Source: JALXCG01 sp026991065 [NCBI: Gemmatimonadota bacterium]
Lineage (GTDB): Bacteria; GCA-2686955
Length of the DNA stretch: 14,785 nt
Direction: 5' to 3'
Assembly: GCA_026991065.1 (NCBI GenBank)
Contig: JALXCG010000607.1
Location: forward strand, 1 to 14,785
Shown here: positions 1 through 6,694 of the stretch, one piece after another
Layout: each line of letters begins with the position of its first letter
Numbering within the stretch: the first letter of the stretch is position 1
Notes under the pieces: model-generated
What the model saw: the letters and a program-made list of their open reading frames with translations, nothing else
Databases searched by the model: none
Told to the model about the DNA's origin: nothing
Made by a program: the position numbers and the translations under genes

Positions 1-198
1 CCCGATGTGATGCTGGCGGCCGACTACCTGGTGGACCTGGGGCCGGAGGCGGGAGATGCGGGGGGCAGGGTGGTCGCGACCGGCACTCCGGAGGCGGTTG
101 CCGCTGCCGATACCCACTCGGCGCGGGCGCTGCGGGAGCTGCTCAGGGAGTCGCCAAACTCCGCTCACCGCGCCGCCAGGCGCAGTAGTCGGCGATGA
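1..198 (+). CDS. uvrA: UvrA excinuclease ABC subunit A, C-terminal end (partial)
   Basis: Reading frame 1 is open from the window edge to a TGA at 196-198, giving about 65 residues. The segment [19 protein letters not shown] followed by ATGTPEAVA matches the end of the second ABC ATPase half of UvrA, where a DLGPEGG-x-GG pattern and a GTPEEVA pattern are conserved. UvrA is the cytoplasmic damage-recognition ATPase of nucleotide excision repair and works with UvrB. Only the tail is present, so ATPase and zinc-binding motifs cannot be checked. The last 56 bases overlap the 3' end of the NUDIX gene on the other strand. The final 15 or so residues ([15 protein letters not shown]) look unconserved and may be a lineage-specific tail. 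Confidence 0.85.
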   Translation, partial: PDVMLAADYLVDLGPEAGDAGGRVVATGTPEAVAAADTHSARALRELLRESPNSAHRAARRSSRR

Positions 199-631
199 TC
201 GCGGCGTGGTCGAAGGCGATGGGGTGGGGCGGATTCTCCGGGTCCACCACGGCCACCTCGCGGGCGTCGTCGGCGGCTTTGGGAGTGCCGGTGGCGCGCG
301 CCACATAGACCGCCGTTACCGTGAGCGCGCGGGGATCCCGCCCGGGCGCCGAGTAGATCCCAAGCAAGCCGATCAGCTCCACCTGTAAGCCCGTTTCTTC
401 GGCGGCTTCGCGGCAGGCGCAGCGGGCCATGTCCTCATCCGGATCGAGAAAGCCGCCCGGTATCGCCCAGCCGGTCGGCGGGTTGGCACGATCGATCAGG
501 ACGATCCCGCGGTAGGAGCCGGCATCGTCATAAAGCTCGATCAGTGCATCGGCGGTGGCGGTGCGCGGTGGAATCTGAGCGTTGCAATGGCGACAGTAAC
601 TCGGTCCGTCGGAACTCGTCTGTTTGGACAT
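143..631 (-). CDS. NUDIX hydrolase, ADP-ribose pyrophosphatase-like
   Basis: This 162-residue protein carries a complete Nudix box at residues 60-82: G60, E66, R74-E75, E78-E79, G81, L82, an exact fit to GX5EX7REUXEEXGU. The glutamates bind the metal for hydrolysis of a nucleoside diphosphate linked to another group. Just after it, [13 protein letters not shown] (about residues 93-105) resembles the YSDPGRDPR segment of ADP-ribose pyrophosphatase-like members, so ADP-ribose or a related sugar nucleotide is the most likely substrate, though this is inference. An N-terminal CRHC pair (C13, C16) looks like half a zinc ribbon without a second pair. The ATG at 631 has GAGAG about 6 bases upstream. 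It follows the lipoprotein gene on the same strand with a 68-base gap that holds a GC-rich hairpin. Its 3' end overlaps uvrA. Confidence 0.9.
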   Translation of the reverse strand: MSKQTSSDGPSYCRHCNAQIPPRTATADALIELYDDAGSYRGIVLIDRANPPTGWAIPGGFLDPDEDMARCACREAAEETGLQVELIGLLGIYSAPGRDPRALTVTAVYVARATGTPKAADDAREVAVVDPENPPHPIAFDHAAIIADYCAWRRGERSLATP

Positions 632-663
632 GGGCGGCTCTCATTGGTTGGGTGTGGGCGGTG

Positions 664-691
664 CGCGCCGGCGCGCGGAGGAACCGGCGCG
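664..691 (-). terminator. GC-rich hairpin between lipoprotein and NUDIX genes
   Basis: CGCGCCGG at 664-671 pairs perfectly with CCGGCGCG at 684-691 across a 12-base loop. The left side is also part of a 12-bp palindrome (664-675), so an alternative fold exists. It lies directly after the lipoprotein stop codon. No T-tract follows on the minus strand, so an intrinsic terminator is only possible; it may instead be a Rho-dependent end or an mRNA-stabilising hairpin. Confidence 0.35.
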
Positions 692-699
692 GCCCAATA

Positions 700-1686
700 C
701 TACTCCTCGAGACGGAATGGAATCCCCCAGGCCACGCTGTTGTAGTCGTCGCCGAACTCGGTCATCAGGGTCTGCGCCGCGATCACGTCGACCAGGATGC
801 GGGCCAGAGGGGTGTCGCCCGGAACGTTGAGCGCCAGTGTGTAGATTCCATCCTCGGCAACACGATCGCCGTGCGTGCCATCATCCGCCATGCGATAGCG
901 CCGCTCGAATGGGGGCTGATCGACGCCGGCGTCGCGCTCGTGCGCTCCCTGCAGGTGGAGGTAGGCCCACTGCGCCGGCCGCCACTCCTGGTTGCGGTTG
1001 CCGACCGCGGCTTCAACGCGGATCCGTTGCCCGGGGGCGGCAAAAGGCAGGTCGGCGGGAAAATCGAGAAAAGCGTTGGGATCGTCCAGCTCCAGCGCCA
1101 ACTCATCACCGACCCAGATTCGAACGCTGTGAATGAAAACGCTCTGCCGATCTCTCTCCTGCAGGCTGATCCGCCCCGGCGTGAGGGCGGTCAAGCGCCA
1201 TTGATCCTCGCCGTCACCCGCGCGCACGAAACGCGCCGTTCGATGCCACAGGTCGGCAAACGGCTTGACCCCGGGATTGCGCACGCCATCGTCGCTCCGG
1301 TCGACATAGAGTCGCCCTTCCAGCCAGGAGGTAATCGCGCTTTCAGCGTGATTGCGATCGGGGTAAAAGGTGTCCACCCGGCGGTGACGCGGGCCGCTGG
1401 GTTGGCGCCCCCAGGCTACCGGGAGCGTCGCCCGCCCCTCGGCGGCATCCAGATCGCCGGCCCCGTTGTCGTCGGCGCCATCGCCGTTGCGCAGATCACC
1501 GGCATAGACGGCGCCATCCGCCGCTTCATATGGAGAAGAGAAGAAATCTGTGTAGCCCCCATCCATTGAGGCTTCGATGCCGGCGTCATCGGTGCCGGAG
1601 AGACCTGCCGGGCTGTTGCTGCAACCGGCAACGAAGAGAGCGGCGGATAGGGAAAGCAGAGCATAAGGCAAGGGATTGTGAGTCAT
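700..1686 (-). CDS. Secreted lipoprotein of unknown function with DDGTHGD-type motif
   Basis: The 328-residue product starts with a lipoprotein signal: a hydrophobic stretch at residues 8-20 and lipobox VAGC with the acylated cysteine at C22, so it should be anchored in a membrane facing the periplasm or exterior. Residues 25-85 are rich in Gly, Asp and Ala and look disordered. The rest has alternating beta-type segments, ending with ADDGTHGDRVAEDGIYT (267-283) and a tail GDDYNSVAWGIPF. The DDG-x-x-GD-x-x-x-x-DG-x-Y pattern is known from choice-of-anchor-type secreted proteins and may bind calcium. No enzyme motif was recognised and no function is claimed. The ATG at 1686 has a GGAG 7 bases upstream, and that GGAG lies in a stem (see the leader feature). 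The gene follows the degenerate GGDEF gene after 238 bases. Confidence 0.8.
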   Translation of the reverse strand: MTHNPLPYALLSLSAALFVAGCSNSPAGLSGTDDAGIEASMDGGYTDFFSSPYEAADGAVYAGDLRNGDGADDNGAGDLDAAEGRATLPVAWGRQPSGPRHRRVDTFYPDRNHAESAITSWLEGRLYVDRSDDGVRNPGVKPFADLWHRTARFVRAGDGEDQWRLTALTPGRISLQERDRQSVFIHSVRIWVGDELALELDDPNAFLDFPADLPFAAPGQRIRVEAAVGNRNQEWRPAQWAYLHLQGAHERDAGVDQPPFERRYRMADDGTHGDRVAEDGIYTLALNVPGDTPLARILVDVIAAQTLMTEFGDDYNSVAWGIPFRLEE

Positions 1687-1734
1687 GACAAGGCTCCAGA
1701 ATGGGTGATGTGAACAGAGACAACGATTCTGGAG
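1687..1734 (-). promoter_or_regulatory. Leader hairpin that pairs with the Shine-Dalgarno of the lipoprotein gene
   Basis: On the minus strand CTCCAGAAT (1734-1726) is a perfect 9-base complement of ATTCTGGAG (1702-1694), separated by 23 bases. The second arm contains GGAG, 7 bases before the ATG at 1686, the only good Shine-Dalgarno for this gene. Folding would bury the ribosome binding site. This suggests translational control (temperature, protein or small-RNA dependent) or, alternatively, a DNA operator. Pairing is seen directly; the role is inferred. Confidence 0.5.
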
Positions 1735-1744
1735 TCCGCTCCTC

Positions 1745-1761
1745 TACAAATCCCGTGCCAA
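1745..1761 (-). promoter_or_regulatory. Sigma-54-like promoter upstream of the lipoprotein gene
   Basis: The minus strand reads TTGGCACGGGATTTGTA. This matches the sigma-54 consensus TGGCACG-N4-TTGCW with correct GG-N10 spacing, except that the -12 element is GT rather than GC. The predicted start falls near 1733-1737, at the first base of the leader stem. Whether this genome encodes RpoN is not visible in the window. Confidence 0.4.
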
Positions 1762-1775
1762 CTCAGCGACGCTAC

Positions 1776-1810
1776 TTGCAAGCCATTGGTGACAGGCGCT
1801 TTGCAAGCCA
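1776..1810. repeat. Pair of 10-base direct repeats, TTGCAAGCCA
   Basis: TTGCAAGCCA occurs at 1776-1785 and again at 1801-1810, a 25-base period, and each copy contains the palindrome TTGCAA. They lie 15-50 bases upstream of the sigma-54-like promoter in the noncoding gap before the lipoprotein gene. They could be activator or repressor binding sites on the same DNA face only if the period is about 2.4 helical turns, so the phase is not ideal. Confidence 0.35.
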
Positions 1811-1924
1811 CGGCGGAGGCGCCGCCTGGCGTTTTGGCGAGTGGAACCTGTACACCTGGGTGCAGTCGCCGAACGGGAATGCGCAGCTCGGAACCGGTGG
1901 TTTATCGGCGGACCGGCTCTGTGC

Positions 1925-2662
1925 TCACACCATGACGATGCGACCATCTCCCTTGCGCTTGGCATCCGCCAGGCGACTTTCCGCCAACTGGGTCAAGCGC
2001 TGCGCCGAGTCGGCATCAATCGGGAACGCCGCAACCGCCGCTGTGAAGGAGTGGATCCGCCCCGGAGCGGCGTCGCTGGCCGCCAATTGATCCTGCAGGC
2101 GTGAGATTACCATCATCGCCTGTGTCGGATAGGTCGCCGGCATCACGACGCCCAGCTCCCAACGCCCCCAGCGTCCCACGCCGTCGACTCGGCGCAGCCG
2201 TTCCCGCACCATCTGCGAAAACTCGGCCAGTGCATGATCAGCAGCCTGATCTCCCAGGCTGTCGGCCAAGGCGTCCAAGCCGTCCGGATCGAGAATCGCC
2301 ACCGCGAACGGTTTCATGATGCGCGCCGACAGCTCCACCTCGTTTTCGATCCGCATGGTCAGGTGCTCTCGATCCGGGAGCCCGGTCAGTGGGTCGATTC
2401 CGGTCGTCGAGGGGTGTGACCGCATCGCTTCCAGTCGCCGTGAGACCAGCGCGATCAAGCGCTCGGGGAGCGTCTCGTCGGGATTGGTAATCTCCAGCAA
2501 GCGCTGCACTTGTACCTTGGGCATGGGGCTACCGTCGGTAATCAGGAGTGCTGCCTCCGCACCGTCCACACAGGGAACGACGTTCAGACCGGCCAGGCTC
2601 AGTGACCGGCCCCAGGATTCGACGCGTTCCGGCGTCACGCACAAGATTACAGATTCGGTCAT
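1925..2662 (-). CDS. Degenerate GGDEF-domain protein
   Basis: The start was set at ATG 2662, which has AAAGG about 9 bases upstream; a longer frame to 2764 would start at TTG inside an inverted repeat without a ribosome site. The 245-residue product has an N-terminal region (1-85) with an ILCVTPERVESWGRSL pattern like a reduced receiver-type fold, then a GGDEF fold from DPLTGLPDREHL (90-101). The metal-site segment is ILDPDGLDALADSLGD (123-138). The signature site is GRWEL at 166-170 in place of GGDEF, so the GTP-binding glycine and the catalytic Asp are lost, and the usual FK and N of the substrate helix are also replaced. Diguanylate cyclase activity is unlikely; such domains usually act as c-di-GMP, GTP or protein-binding modules. 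No GG-adjacent RxxD inhibitory site was found. It lies 197 bases after the FapA-like gene and may be co-transcribed. Confidence 0.8.
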   Translation of the reverse strand: MTESVILCVTPERVESWGRSLSLAGLNVVPCVDGAEAALLITDGSPMPKVQVQRLLEITNPDETLPERLIALVSRRLEAMRSHPSTTGIDPLTGLPDREHLTMRIENEVELSARIMKPFAVAILDPDGLDALADSLGDQAADHALAEFSQMVRERLRRVDGVGRWGRWELGVVMPATYPTQAMMVISRLQDQLAASDAAPGRIHSFTAAVAAFPIDADSAQRLTQLAESRLADAKRKGDGRIVMV

Positions 2663-2737
2663 GGCCGGAGACCTTTCGACGGCGATTCCCCCCGCGTCCC
2701 GCGGCGGGTGCCGGGCGATCGCGAGAGAGGAGTTCAA

Positions 2738-2774
2738 AAGTCCTGTTGGTGGGAGCACAAGCAAGGCAGGACTT
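2738..2774 (-). terminator. Inverted repeat between FapA-like and GGDEF genes
   Basis: On the minus strand AAGTCCTG (2774-2767) pairs perfectly with CAGGACTT (2745-2738) across 21 bases, followed by TT and then GAAC. It lies about 86-122 bases after the FapA-like stop codon and 76 bases before the GGDEF start. The long loop and very short T-run make it a weak intrinsic terminator candidate; an operator is equally possible. Confidence 0.3.
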
Positions 2775-2859
2775 CTCTAGTTGCATCGGATCACATTCTA
2801 TGTTTCTTGACCAGAATTATGCTCACCCAGACGTTGATTGCTCGGCGGAATCGGGAATC

Positions 2860-5181
2860 TCAACGAAAGGCGCGTGGCTCAATGCGCCAGTTGGAATCAA
2901 GAACAAACTCCACACTATATAGCTTCTCCCGCACTTCGAAGCTCCAGTTCAGAATGCGGATGACAACGCCCGGGTAAACCTCCCCAAGAACCCGAACTCT
3001 TCCGGGGTAGATTCCGCCCCGGGGAATCAATGCCGCCCAGCCCCCTTCCGGCTCCGCCACGGGATCGTCCGTGTCGAGACTCACGTTTGCCCCGACCTCG
3101 ACCTCCATGGGAACCCCCAACTCACTCCCGAGAACGGCTGCTTCGATCCGCTCCGCGGCCCGCAGAGCCCCTCCCACCGCACGGCCCTGACCGGGGCCGA
3201 TCGTCAACTTTCCAAGTGTGCGCAGGTCCGCATTGATCGCTTCGCGGCGCACGCGCAGATCGCCACCGGCACGGATCAGCGCGCGATCGACAATGGCGAC
3301 ATCCACGTCTCCCCCGGCGTGTACCTCGGCATTCTGCAAAAAGTAGATCCCCCCGCCGATGAACACTTCCGCCTTGGAACGGATGACCGCACCCTCGACG
3401 GAGCCCGCGACGTAGACCGGACCATCTGCGCAAACCGCAAATCCGGGGGCGACCTTCCCCTCCACCGTAACCATGCACGCGGAGTTGATGCGCCCCACCG
3501 AATAGTCGACGTCGCCCGCAACCACATAGTTTTTCAATACCTCCACCAGCCCTGCGCGCGGTGTGTAGGTGTAGATCCCGTCGGCCGAAGCCAGATAGCT
3601 GCAGCCGTCGGCGCTTAACTCCACCCCGCGCCCGGCGGTCGGCGTTTTGTCCTCTCCGGGCAAGCAGGGCAGTTTCGTCCCGAGGACACTGGTTCCCGGC
3701 CTTACCCCGGGGGCCGGAGGCGTTCGCGTCCCAAGGAGGCGTCCAGTCTCCACCGACCGCGAGTGAATCATCTCGCGAAAATCGACCTTTTCCTGGTCGT
3801 TGGCAGCACCGGCGAAACGGTTTTTCTCTTCGATGTGGCTTGTGAATACAGCAGCCGCGCCGTGCACCGGAGGATCGCCACGCGCCACCACCACCGGAGT
3901 CTCTCCTTCGGTCCATGTCTCGCCCGCGCGCGCGGCCAGCGCGGCGACCGCTTCTGCATCGATGCCGAAACAGACCCCCGCCCGGGCCATCGCGGCTTCC
4001 AGTTCGGCGCGCCCGGGCAGAACCAGCGCGGGGGGGCACTCAGGTGCCGGGAACGTAGCCTCCAGGAGATCCTCGGCGACCGCCACCAGACTGAGAGCCT
4101 GCAACACACCTCCCTGCACCACCGGTATCGCCGGATCGCTCCCGGCAAGGCGGAAGACGAGGCCGTGGCCATCGACGTCGATGCCCGCCCCCGCCTGCAG
4201 TTCAAGATCGGCGCCCGGCTCCGCCGCGATCGGGTTGCCGCGGACGGTGATACCGGGTGTGCCGGCGGTCGCGGGGGTCTTCACGGCCAGAATCTGGCCG
4301 GGCAAGGCAACTTCACGCGCCAGCACGCGGGTCTCGCCCCTGAGCCCCGCCTCCGGTGCCGCGTCACGGCCGGCGAAGAGGAACCTGATCTCTGCGTCTC
4401 GCCCTTTCTGTGCGGGGCGTCCACGGGCAACCACGCGACGCGCGCCTTTGTGGTTGTCCGCCGGGATCTTGCGAGCGGTTTGCGCCAGCAGCTCGACCGC
4501 CTCATCCAGAATGAGGTCCGCGACGATTCCCGCATCCTGGAGAGCCTGTCGCAGAAGCGCGGCGGTCACCGGCCGGGTGATCGGTTCCAGCGTTCCCGCT
4601 GCTGTTTCAGCACCCCATGCGAACGACGCAAACGCCTCCATTTCAGCCGCCAGCCCGTCGCCACTGATGCGCAGGAGCGGTCTCACCGAGACGCCATCAC
4701 CCAGGAACCGCAGCCGTCCGTAGTGCAGAGCGACGAAACGCCCTTTGGGTTCTTCGATGATCGCCCCGGTCGCCGCGACCAGCTCCGGGTGGGCAGGGCT
4801 GTCGAACCGCTGGATGCGACCGGTCACATCGATGCCATGAGAGCCGGTGGCGGTGTCGATCCGCTTGGCGACCACTTGCCCTTTCATGACTGCGGCGCCT
4901 TCCGCTGCAAAGAAGCGGTATCGTGAAACCGTTCCGGGAGTCATGGGGGTTCCTCGCGCCACAGCGATGCAACTCCGGGGTCGACGCAGTTGCGCCCAGG
5001 ACCGAGCAACCAGTTTCTCCACGCCTGGCAGCAGCGGCACCCGCACCCCGGCGGCGGCCGCTGCCTCAGCGATTTCGCCGGCCGACGGAGCAGGAGAATC
5101 CGGACCCGGCGTCCGAACGAGACGCGCACAACTTCGATCCGGACTGATCAGAACTACAAACGCATTGACCAACTCGCTCAC
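2860..5181 (-). CDS. FapA/DUF342-family protein with three tandem N-terminal modules
   Basis: The GTG at 5181 was chosen because GAGGAG lies 4 bases upstream and because a sigma-28-like promoter lies between it and the next upstream start at 5304. The product is 773 residues, longer than the roughly 450-600 usual for DUF342/FapA proteins. The N-terminal FapA module appears three times: ARG-x-P motifs at about residues 75, 252 and 433, each preceded by an AxxxAGV helix and followed by a glycine-rich G-(x)3-G-x-x-V-x-G linker at about 113-121, 307-315 and 492-501. The C-terminal part (about 554-650) is the FapA beta-helix with repeats such as VEGKVAPGFAVCADGPVYV and AEVHAGGDVDVAIVDRALI. FapA of Vibrio influences flagellation; many DUF342 proteins are cytoplasmic with unknown role. 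No transmembrane segment or signal peptide is visible. It heads the minus-strand group with the GGDEF and lipoprotein genes. Confidence 0.85.
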   Translation of the reverse strand: MSELVNAFVVLISPDRSCARLVRTPGPDSPAPSAGEIAEAAAAAGVRVPLLPGVEKLVARSWAQLRRPRSCIAVARGTPMTPGTVSRYRFFAAEGAAVMKGQVVAKRIDTATGSHGIDVTGRIQRFDSPAHPELVAATGAIIEEPKGRFVALHYGRLRFLGDGVSVRPLLRISGDGLAAEMEAFASFAWGAETAAGTLEPITRPVTAALLRQALQDAGIVADLILDEAVELLAQTARKIPADNHKGARRVVARGRPAQKGRDAEIRFLFAGRDAAPEAGLRGETRVLAREVALPGQILAVKTPATAGTPGITVRGNPIAAEPGADLELQAGAGIDVDGHGLVFRLAGSDPAIPVVQGGVLQALSLVAVAEDLLEATFPAPECPPALVLPGRAELEAAMARAGVCFGIDAEAVAALAARAGETWTEGETPVVVARGDPPVHGAAAVFTSHIEEKNRFAGAANDQEKVDFREMIHSRSVETGRLLGTRTPPAPGVRPGTSVLGTKLPCLPGEDKTPTAGRGVELSADGCSYLASADGIYTYTPRAGLVEVLKNYVVAGDVDYSVGRINSACMVTVEGKVAPGFAVCADGPVYVAGSVEGAVIRSKAEVFIGGGIYFLQNAEVHAGGDVDVAIVDRALIRAGGDLRVRREAINADLRTLGKLTIGPGQGRAVGGALRAAERIEAAVLGSELGVPMEVEVGANVSLDTDDPVAEPEGGWAALIPRGGIYPGRVRVLGEVYPGVVIRILNWSFEVREKLYSVEFVLDSNWRIEPRAFR

Positions 5182-5228
5182 AGAACTCCTCGGACTCTGC
5201 AATCGGGGCGGAACGCCGGGCTCACCAG

Positions 5229-5291
5229 CGAAAGGCCGTGCTGCTGGGCGGAGAGAGCGCACCCTCTCTGCCTTTCGGCCGGCTTTCCGGC
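5229..5291 (-). repeat. Cluster of abutting inverted repeats upstream of the FapA-like gene
   Basis: Read on the minus strand, a GCCGG-AAAG-CCGGC hairpin (5291-5278) directly abuts CGAAAGGC (5277-5270), which pairs perfectly with GCCTTTCG (5236-5229). Inside that pair AGAGAG (5269-5264) pairs with CTCTCT (5257-5252) over a 6-base loop. The outer and inner stems stack on the 5' side and leave a 15-base unpaired stretch on the 3' side. Because the sigma-28-like elements overlap the upper part, the repeats may act as DNA operators rather than as leader RNA. Confidence 0.4.
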
Positions 5292-5298
5292 AACTTTT
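5272..5298 (-). promoter_or_regulatory. Sigma-28 (FliA)-like promoter for the FapA-like gene
   Basis: The minus strand has AAAAGTTG (5298-5291), exactly 11 bases, then GCCGAAAG (5279-5272). The sigma-28 consensus is TAAAGTTT-N11-GCCGATAA; 12 of 16 positions match at the exact spacing, including AAAGTT and GCCGA. The start would be near 5264, leaving an 80-base leader before the GTG at 5181. This fits a FapA-family role in flagellar biology. Confidence 0.5.
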
Positions 5299-5512
5299 GA
5301 GCACACTTTCTGGTCAGAACCCCTGCCAACCCGGAAAATGTCGACAGAAAAGTCGGGCCGGGAGGAGGAAATGCCTGTCGCTGGACCTTGCGTGCTAGTC
5401 TGTGGCTTTGTGGTTCGCGTCTGGAGTCGATTCTCAGCTTCCCGGAACGAACCGTAGGCTGACCAATTCCTACTGAGTCAGAGTTTTTCGTCCTTGCTCA
5501 TGAATCACGTCC

Positions 5513-6694
5513 ATGGACCCACGTAGAAACCACATCTGCGTAATTGACAGTGAAGATGATGCCGTGCGCGCCATTGAGGATGGCCTGCGCTCGCTCCCGG
5601 TGCAAATCACCCGTTTTACCTGCGCCGAGGACGCCCTGGGCGCCCTGCAAAGCCAGCATTTTTCACTGATCATTCTTGACCTGATTCTGCCGGGCATGCC
5701 GGGGTTCGAACTCATTGATCGCATCGCCGATTCGCGAGGTGTGAAGACTCCCCCGATCATCGTGACCTCTCTCCTGGTACTCGGCGACCTGGTTGATTTC
5801 GACACGCCGTTGCGGGCCGACATCGCATTGCCCAAACCAATCGATCCGGACAAGCTTCGGTGTGAGGTCGCCCGCCTTCTGTCTCTGCCCCAGCCTGAGC
5901 CGCCAGCTCAGGAGGGAACCCGGGTTCTGCTGGTCGAAGACAACGAATACAACGCCGAGCTGGTTCGCTTGCGGCTGGAACACGACTCTTTTCAGGTGGT
6001 CCACGCCGCCGACGGTAGATCCGCACTGCGGCTATTCCGGACCCGGCATCCAGATCTCGTGTTGCTCGACATTCAGATCCCCGAGCCCGATGGTCTCGCG
6101 ATTTTGCGCAAGATCCGCGAAGTAGACCCCGATCTTTTGATCATTGTCATGACTGCTTTCGGCTCAGAGAAGATAGCGGTCGAAGCGATGAAACTCGGGG
6201 CTGACGAATATTTGACCAAGCCGCTGGAACATCGAACGCTGGTGCAATTCATCCGGAAGGCGATAAGAAGGAACTTGATCAAGATCGAGAATCGCCTGCT
6301 CGCGGAGCGGCTTCGGCTGTCCAACCACACGCTTCTTCGTCAATACCGGGCGACCGCGGCGGCCAAGCGTGCTCTCGAGGAGCAGCAGGACGAGTTGATT
6401 CGGGCGCAGCGGCTCGCTGCCGTAACCGAGGCCGCCGTAAGCATTAACCACGAAATCAATAACCCGCTGTGCTCAATCATGGGGAATGTGGATCTGTTGC
6501 TGCGCAAGCATCCCAATGCCGACGCCGACATCATTCGCAAGCTCCAGAGCATTGAGCGGGAGAGTACTCGCATTCGAGAAATCACCAAGAAGCTGGCCAA
6601 CCTGGCCAACGTTGTGACCACCAGATACGCCGGTGGGGTCGACATGATCGACATCGATCGTTCAGTCGATCCCGGCGTAACAGAATCCGGATGA
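5513..6694 (+). CDS. Double-receiver protein with DHp (HisKA) domain and no ATPase domain
   Basis: The 393-residue product has two receiver domains. In the first (about 7-125) the acidic pocket is D12, D15/D16, the phospho-acceptor D56 and K108 in LPKPID. In the second (about 136-255) they are E142/D143, D186, T214 and K236. A helical linker follows, then a dimerisation and histidine phosphotransfer domain (about 295-372) with the H-box INHEINNPL, phospho-acceptor H313. The protein stops 80 residues after that His, so there is no N, G1, F or G2 box and no HATPase domain. It cannot autophosphorylate from ATP by itself; it may pass phosphate between receivers and another kinase, like Spo0B-type relays, or bind a partner kinase. 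ATG 5513 is the first start after an in-frame TGA at 5501 and has no strong Shine-Dalgarno. Its stop overlaps the dehydrogenase start by 4 bases. Confidence 0.85.
   Translation: MDPRRNHICVIDSEDDAVRAIEDGLRSLPVQITRFTCAEDALGALQSQHFSLIILDLILPGMPGFELIDRIADSRGVKTPPIIVTSLLVLGDLVDFDTPLRADIALPKPIDPDKLRCEVARLLSLPQPEPPAQEGTRVLLVEDNEYNAELVRLRLEHDSFQVVHAADGRSALRLFRTRHPDLVLLDIQIPEPDGLAILRKIREVDPDLLIIVMTAFGSEKIAVEAMKLGADEYLTKPLEHRTLVQFIRKAIRRNLIKIENRLLAERLRLSNHTLLRQYRATAAAKRALEEQQDELIRAQRLAAVTEAAVSINHEINNPLCSIMGNVDLLLRKHPNADADIIRKLQSIERESTRIREITKKLANLANVVTTRYAGGVDMIDIDRSVDPGVTESG

Larger units (their letters stand above)
5182..5512. promoter_or_regulatory. Divergent intergenic region between FapA-like and REC-REC-DHp genes
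   Basis: This 331-base stretch holds no convincing gene. On the FapA-like side it contains the sigma-28-like promoter (5272-5298) and a cluster of inverted repeats (5229-5291). On the side of the + operon there is an imperfect dyad CTGAC / GTCAG near 5459-5481, but no clear sigma-70 or sigma-54 promoter could be recognised. Open frames across it are high-GC chance frames. Confidence 0.5.

Noticed and set aside
544-1569. Long open frame on the + strand opposite the lipoprotein gene.
   Set aside because: It is fully antisense to a gene with a signal peptide and conserved-looking motifs; its translation has no recognisable domain. High GC makes stop codons rare in the opposite strand.
1902-1909. 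Exact sigma-28 -10 element GCCGATAA on the minus strand, just after the GGDEF stop.
   Set aside because: No -35 partner: the bases 11 upstream (GTGAGCAC) match the TAAAGTTT element at only about 2 positions. Probably chance, though notable beside the other sigma-28-like sites.
3319-3618. Possible + strand small gene within the beta-helix part of the FapA-like gene.
   Set aside because: It lies antisense to conserved beta-helix repeats and has no independent support.
3763-4926. Long open frames on the + strand opposite the FapA-like gene, including one of 387 codons.
   Set aside because: Translation is rich in Arg, Ala and Gly without domain patterns, whereas the minus strand shows repeated FapA modules.
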